A stretch of 64,000 nt of DNA from Vespula vulgaris (taxonomy: Eukaryota > Arthropoda > Insecta > Hymenoptera > Vespidae): positions 18,041,812 to 18,105,811 of the forward strand of contig NC_066586.1 in assembly GCF_905475345.1 (NCBI RefSeq), given 5' to 3'. Made by a program: the position numbers and the translations under genes. The notes under the pieces were generated by a model that did no database searches, had not been told where the DNA came from, and saw nothing but the letters and a program-made list of their open reading frames with translations. Shown here one piece after another: positions 58,117 through 64,000 of this stretch (within the stretch, counting starts at the first letter, position 1; every line of letters starts with the position of its first letter).

Positions 58117-60120
58117 ATGATACTGGATCTACGTATCGTTTTTATATTTTTAATAACAAATATCGTTTGCTTTGCATATGATTGTTTCTTACAAAATGAT
58201 AATTATAGATGCAGACTTGGAACAAAAACACCTTACAGATTTATAGGTTATCAAAATGATACACCTATCGAATATCCAGGTATGTATATTTTAATTAAAT
58301 GATAATAATTAATAATATGTTCAATATTCTTTATTTTGTATTCTATTTATTTCAGGATGTAAGCCAAAAAAAATTTGGTTAGTTTTAAGACATGGTACAA
58401 GATATCCTGGAAAGAAAAATGTACCTAATATGATAAAGAATCTACCAGAATTGCAGAAAATTATATTAAATAATTATAAAATGAATAAAACCGATTTATC
58501 TCATGATACTATAATTAAATTAAATAAATGGAAGTTAAAGTTCACAAAGGATGATATGATGAATCTTGCAAAGGAAGGAGAGAATGAAATGATCGATCTT
58601 GGCGAGAGATATCAATCTAGATTTCCTACTATTATGCCAGAAACATATCATAAAAAATCTTATAAGGTATTTATATTATGTATTTATATTTGTGCCTTCT
58701 ATAAGTTGTATTTAATATATTTTCAATTTGTAGTTCAAATATACTGCAACACAAAGAACTGAAGAAAGTGCTAAACACTTTGCCGCTGGTTTATTTGGTT
58801 GGCACAATAGTAAAAATGTTCGGTATCCTAAACCAAAACATAAAGATCCTATTCTAAGGGTAATTTTAATTATAATACAATACGTATATCTACATATATT
58901 TTCTTTGTATGTTGTATATGTACGTATAAAAAACATTTCACTTCGTTTTTTAGTTTTATAAACTTTGTACTCGCTGGCGTCATGAAGTTCAGAAAAATAA
59001 ATCTGCGCACATTGAGAAAACAAGATTTTTGAAAAGTGAAATTTTGGCAACTACAGTGAAAAATGTTTCAAAAAGAATCGGTCATCGAGTCAATTATGGT
59101 TTGCATTTAATCATTATTGTGTTGTGGTTCTTTTATTTTTTTATATCCATTCTGAACGATCGTTAGATACCGGTTTAATCGTACTTTTGTGAAATGTTTG
59201 CATATGCATGATAGTGATCTTTTAAATCGGTTATATATATCTACTCTGAATAATATAATAATTTATGTGAAAAATATTGTAAATTTGATGTTTCAGAAAC
59301 TGTACATTTGATTTATGCCATGTGTGCCTTTGAAACTGCATGGTACAAGGATGTAGATTCACCTTGGTGCGAACTATTGTCATTGGATGATTTCAAGGTA
59401 CAGACAATAGAATACATATTTATCATTTATATTAATATAATCTTTTTAAAGATACGTTAATGTAAATTTAAATATTTGCAGATTCTTGAATTCACAGATG
59501 ATATAGGATATTATTGGATCGATGGATATGGATACAAGATCACTTATGAACAAGCATGTGTAGTTTTGTTGGATATTTTCAACTTTTTCTCGTAAGAATT
59601 TTATATAAAATATAATATCAGTATTGTTTTACATAATATTTTATAATTGAAATCATTGTTTAAAGGGAAGACAACGATACATTAGCGTCGGTATATTTTA
59701 CACATTCTGGAACTATCCTTAAGTTCTTAGCACGATTAGGAGTAGCAAAGGATAAGACTCCATTAACGCACGATTCATTTCGATTACACGTAGATAACAG
59801 AGCTTGGAGAACTACGTACATCGACGCTTTTGCGTCAAACATAGCTTTCGTTTTGTACGAGTAAGTATACACCGTCAATCTCATTCTCATATTCTTCATA
59901 CAGTTAAAAACAATCCCATAAAATTTATTTTAGTTGCGAATCGCAAGGGCCCAGCGTTCTTTTTATGCATCAAGAACGTGTTGTATATTTACCAAATTGT
60001 CCTAAGAATATGCCATGTCCAATGTCAACGATGAAAGATTTATACCCGAGTACGGAGGAAGAATGTCAATTTGATGTTATGTGTAATTTGTCTGAAAACG
60101 ATGTCTCATTATCGATTTGA
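58117..60120 (+). CDS. MINPP1: Multiple inositol polyphosphate phosphatase-like protein
   Basis: Eight exons (58117-58279, 58356-58666, 58734-58859, 58954-59098, 59297-59397, 59482-59591, 59666-59860, 59934-60120) close at 445 residues. It begins with a signal peptide (MILDLRIVFIFLITNIVCFA), so the product enters the secretory pathway. The histidine-phosphatase catalytic motif RHGTRYP lies at 66-72 with His67 the nucleophile. YTATQRTEESAKHFAAGLFG is another MINPP hallmark. MINPP1 enzymes remove phosphates from InsP6 and InsP5 in the ER or outside the cell. In the C-terminal motif I read THSGT (His332), whereas vertebrate MINPP1 has HAE at this place with Glu as proton donor. The protein may therefore belong to an insect subfamily with altered chemistry. 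There is no C-terminal ER-retrieval signal (it ends DVSLSI). Confidence 0.9.
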
Positions 60121-60252
60121 GAAAGGACTATCATTTATCAATGCTAACGTCATAAGACAGGCTCAGAATATAATTAGAATTTGAAAGAGATTTTATTTGC
60201 TATGCGTATACAGTTTCACACAAGTCATTAGTGAAGCTTAGGTAATACGAAT

Positions 60253-60258
60253 AATAAA
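60253..60258 (+). terminator. Polyadenylation signal of the MINPP1-like gene
   Basis: AATAAA 133 bp after the stop codon. Confidence 0.6.
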
Positions 60259-63049
60259 AGCAAATTTTAATCGGCATCTCGTAGCAAGTTCTTAATCTCC
60301 ATTATAATCTCCGACTCCGTTGTATTTATTACTCTTTTGCAATGAATAGGGTAAGGAAAATAAAAAGATAAAGAAAGAAAGAAAAAAGAAAAAATAAAGG
60401 AAAAGAAAAAAGGAAGCAGCGAAGCGTTTGATAAGGGTATAGGAGGCATATACACGGAGCAGTGATTTGCGGGTGATCCCATGGGTCCGAGAGACGTAGT
60501 GGCCGATAAAATAAATCGTTGTTCTCTCTCGAGAATGAAAGGCAGGAGGACAAGACCTGGCCTCGTGGATGCCTCGAACAATATCGTTAGTATATTCGTG
60601 CTGTGCCGCGTTTGCTCGGAAACGCGGGACCACAGTTCTCGTTCTTGGACGAGCGAAATTTATGATACGCCGCACATTTATATTCCCACGCCTCCCATAA
60701 ATTTTACTTTACGCGCGTGTAAGTGGCTCCACTTTTGTTCATAGATTCCTACGACTGTCAGATTTATGTCCTCGTACGTGCTAGGATTCGATGCTTGCTC
60801 GAAGGAACACCTAGGCTTTTCTCAGGATGGTAAGCAGTTGAACCCTTAGCCATCGTATAAGAGCGGGAAGGGAAAGGAGTGGGTTGGGAGGAGGGAGAGG
60901 CGACGAGGAAAAGGAAGTTAACGTTCCGAGTGATAATAATAAGACGGTGGTTTACGTGATCCTCGTTCATTTTCATTCGTTCTTTTTCTTCGAGCGTAAT
61001 CCGGGCGTCTCATTAAAAACGAAAAATATTCTTTCGCGTGAGAATTATAGAACGTTAGCGAGTTAAAAGAGTAGGAAGTAACTTATTTTTATTACGTCTG
61101 TTAAGACGTAAGAGTATAATAAATATAATCGGTGATATTTTTTTTCCGATTTTTTTCCTTTTTTTCTTTTCGTTCTGCGCCCGAGAACGAGCAAGATCGT
61201 AAGATCTATCGCGAGTTTATCGAAGATATATCAAAGAGTTGATTTCATTTAGGAAAATTCGAGGGCTCAAGAAAATAATGCCAAGAAGTGGTCTCTCATT
61301 AGAGAGGAGTTTCTAGAAAAGGTAAAGGATTTCGAACGACAACACGAAAGGAGGAATTATTTTAATACTGCCACATTACGTGCGCGACCCAATTTTGCAA
61401 AATTAAATTCCCTTGGTAGTACGTAGGTGAAGCCACGTGGTAACCGCATTCACGGAATGCTTTGACGTAGATGACGGAGCATCTAAAGTGCCTGAGTACA
61501 AGAGAGATGGCTGGAAAAAGGGTGGGGGTAGAGAAGGATGAAGCGGGATGAGAAAACATCTAATTAATAATACAAAGATCGTCAAACTCGAAAAGAAGTG
61601 TATCGAAAATCGAGAATTCGTTTTTTTACTTTCATCGATGATCGAAACGAGCGAAATAGATTTTATCAGTTCGTAAGATTTCTTTCAAGATTATTTTGCG
61701 AAAAGAAGAAAGAGAGAGAGAGAGAGAGAGAAAAGGAAAAAGAAAAAAGAAGGAAAATGAACGATCACGCATTCGATCACCCTTTCTTTTTTTCTTTCTC
61801 TTTCTTTTTTTTTCTTTTCTTGTTTTTTCCTCTTTTTTAATTTCTTTAATTTAATCTCGAAAGATAATCGAACTAAGTAAATCTAATAAGTTTCTGACAA
61901 TTCCATTGGCTTATCGTCGATGAAATTTGCTTGGACGCATCCGGAGACCAACCATAAATGCCTTCGACTCGAACGAGCAGCCGTTTATCTCGCGTGACGG
62001 AGCTCAAAATGCATATTGCATCCGGCGTTAATGCACCGAATTGGGAGGGGGAGGGGATGGGGGTATGAGACTAATCGATATGGAGCTCGGCAACGCTCTC
62101 GTTGATCTTGTTGTTTCGTGAAGAGTCGCTTAGAATGAGAGAGAGAGAGAGAGAGAGAAAGAAAGAGAATGCACAAAGTCGAACGAACCAATAAACGGGA
62201 TTAAAAATGAGCGATTGTCCTCTAGTTCTATCGTTCCTATCGTTCCTATCGTTTCGTTTCGTTTCATTCGTTCGTTCGTTCGTTCGTCATCGAAGAACGT
62301 TTGCGAGGGCGTTTCCTGGTCTCCTAATATAATCGATGACGATTCGAATTCGATGCCTGGCTTAGTTATCAAGCATGCACAAAGCGTTCGGATTCTAGAA
62401 CGCTTGATTAACCATAGTTTAGCATCGAATTGGCGCGTACTACAACAGCATAGGGCACGTAAAGTAAACGCGTCTACCCCTGCCGATGTTTAGCAGAGGC
62501 TGCCGTTACGCTCTCGGCATCGTCCTTGCGATGTTTGTCATAGGAAACCGCACACAATGGTCCGTCACACCATCCTATGGCTGACCATAGTTGACGTATA
62601 CCACTACTCCCTTATAGACTATGCATAAACAGACATGCACCGAAGAACCAGCTTCGTTGCATCCAAAGCACGTTTCGTATATTTTCTCTCGATTTCGGAA
62701 CGATCAATCACGTATTTCCTTAATTCAATGACATTTCTCGAATGGATCATATACTTTAGATATTGACTTTGGCGATATTAAAATTTTTCAAAACGGGATG
62801 AACGACGAAAACTTTAGATGACGTTTCTAATTTCCTCCAGAGAGAATTAAAACGATATAAATGTAGATTTGATTTAAACGATACCTTGTTATTTTATTCA
62901 AATGACAAATGCAATGTCTCTTGCAATTAAAAGATTTAATTAATATGCTAAAAGGAGGAAGAAAGATACAGAAGATGGTCACCGTTAAATCCTAGACTTT
63001 CATCGTCCATGAAGTCGGCAAACGTAAAGTCTGTTTATCATTTACCTTT

Positions 63050-63117
<68 letters not shown>

Positions 63118-64000
63118 GTTTTCTCTAAAAAGATGGGATGATGGAATACTCGCAATAATTATTGTCACGAAGAACGTGCCCAGAGTCCGGCAACATTCTC
63201 GTCCTGTGCTAATTAGCACGAGTCGACGTTTCTCATTTTGCCGAGGCAATTGGCAAGGCAGATAGAGAGCTTGGGAATCCTTTTGATGCTAACTGAAATA
63301 CAAAAAGGGATGCTGCACTAGTTAGGTGAAGCTTGAAGAAATGTTTCGGACTGGAGAGAGAGAGAGAGAGAGAGAGAAAAAGAGAGAAGATCAACTACGA
63401 AAAGAGAAATCAAATTAAAAAAAAAAAAATAAATAAATAAATAAAAAAGAATAGTTATAACTTTCATAATTAGGATAATTCTAAGACTAATGGCCTATTT
63501 TTTCTAAAACTTCAATATATCGTAAGTTTAATCATAAAGAACACCGAAGAAAAAAAAAAATATATATATATATATATATATTTATGAAAGTGAACATTTT
63601 GTACTTGAGAAATTATAACATCAAGACAAAATTAAAGAGTAATTTTTAATTTTTTTAAAAAAATTTCAAGTCGATGAACATTTTATTATTAATTGCTTGA
63701 AAAATATATTTTTCCTCGAACGTTCGTATATATTCAATATAAATCGGTAAATATTTTTAAAAATTTATTCTTTACTATATAGATATAGGACATTGTTAAT
63801 AGGTTCTTTACAATGTACGTATAAGTGCATGCACATCGTGCTTTACTACACGGTACACGATGACGTAGAAATGGGTCGAGTGAGCCTCGCGACCCCTACG
63901 CTTTGATGCAAAGAACCGAAGGGCTTTTGCCACGAGCTCGTGCTTACAAACTTGAATCGCCCTTACGATATACCGTTTCTCTATCGATTCTCTTCGTACT
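60259..64000. other. Gene-poor right end with microsatellites
   Basis: 3.7 kb without a recognisable gene. From about 60440 to 62700 the DNA is richer in G, C and CpG than most of the window, which might mark a promoter or 5'UTR of a gene starting beyond the right edge. Low-complexity tracts include CT-rich 61790-61835, GA at about 61710-61755 and 62135-62165, GTTC repeats at 62260-62290, a long CT run at 63050-63115, GA at 63352-63380 and AT at 63560-63582. Frames on both strands here are short and tract-driven; none looks like an exon. Confidence 0.55.
63050..63115. repeat. (CT)n microsatellite
   Basis: CT run with a few TTC interruptions, about 65 bases. Confidence 0.92.

Noticed and set aside
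60267..62500. Several frames of 60-127 codons at the right end
   Set aside because: Driven by CT/GA tracts or without any exon-like boundary or family resemblance.

Overview
The window is a stretch of an AT-rich animal nuclear genome. Genes are split by short GT-AG introns (often 60-120 bp), and the proteins are clear insect-type orthologs. GA/CT and AT microsatellites, CpG-bearing promoter blocks and overall composition suggest a hymenopteran (bee, ant or wasp). That is an inference from composition, not a proof. I saw no bacterial-style operons, tRNA, rRNA, CRISPR array or recognisable autonomous transposon.

Layout. 1-1890 (-): the 5' part of a beta-propeller-like gene I could not name, running off the left edge. 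4688-6169 (-): TRMT10C/MRPP1-like mitochondrial tRNA methyltransferase and RNase P subunit. 6734-9315 (+): FBXL4. 10128-11184 (+): ARFRP1. 11645-19603 (+): AP-1 gamma adaptin, with apparent alternative first exons and an 18-nt in-frame microexon. 22520-23839 (-): CSN5, the catalytic subunit of the COP9 signalosome. 46021-48306 (+): MEMO1. 49923-57059 (-): ASCC3, a double-cassette Ski2-like helicase. 58117-60120 (+): a MINPP1-type histidine phosphatase. These are ordinary housekeeping genes. They share themes (mitochondrial RNA and quality control, Golgi/TGN traffic, ubiquitin/NEDD8 control, ribosome and alkylation repair) but do not form one pathway.

The unusual part is about 24.6-44.8 kb, between CSN5 and MEMO1. 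About 20 kb holds no recognisable protein gene and is built almost wholly from locally repeated modules. (i) Diverged units of roughly 290 bp lead into a tandem array of 209/215-bp monomers, partly organised as 424-bp dimers; every core monomer carries a 58-nt intron-like segment (GTGAGT...TTTTAG). (ii) A long exon-like module is present twice (28.3-29.0 and 30.8-31.5 kb). (iii) About 17 CT-tract plus splice-acceptor modules on the + strand are followed by 15-nt GATCATCGAG repeats. (iv) Ten GC-rich GGGTGGGACCC blocks, about fourteen AGTCCTACCGGGGACT-type hairpins, six copies of a 350-bp palindrome-rich block, and nine copies of a stem-loop domain are present; several stems differ between copies by paired changes that keep the stem. 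(v) A 5-kb direct segmental duplication covers 34.4-39.4 and 39.4-44.0 kb. The best reading is a long, spliced, + strand non-coding RNA locus, or a structured repeat locus, that has grown by local duplication. Transcription cannot be shown from sequence alone. The last 3.9 kb (60.1-64 kb) has no recognisable gene.

Exon boundaries were placed by hand from reading-frame continuity plus GT/AG sites. Each complete gene model closes in frame over its whole length.
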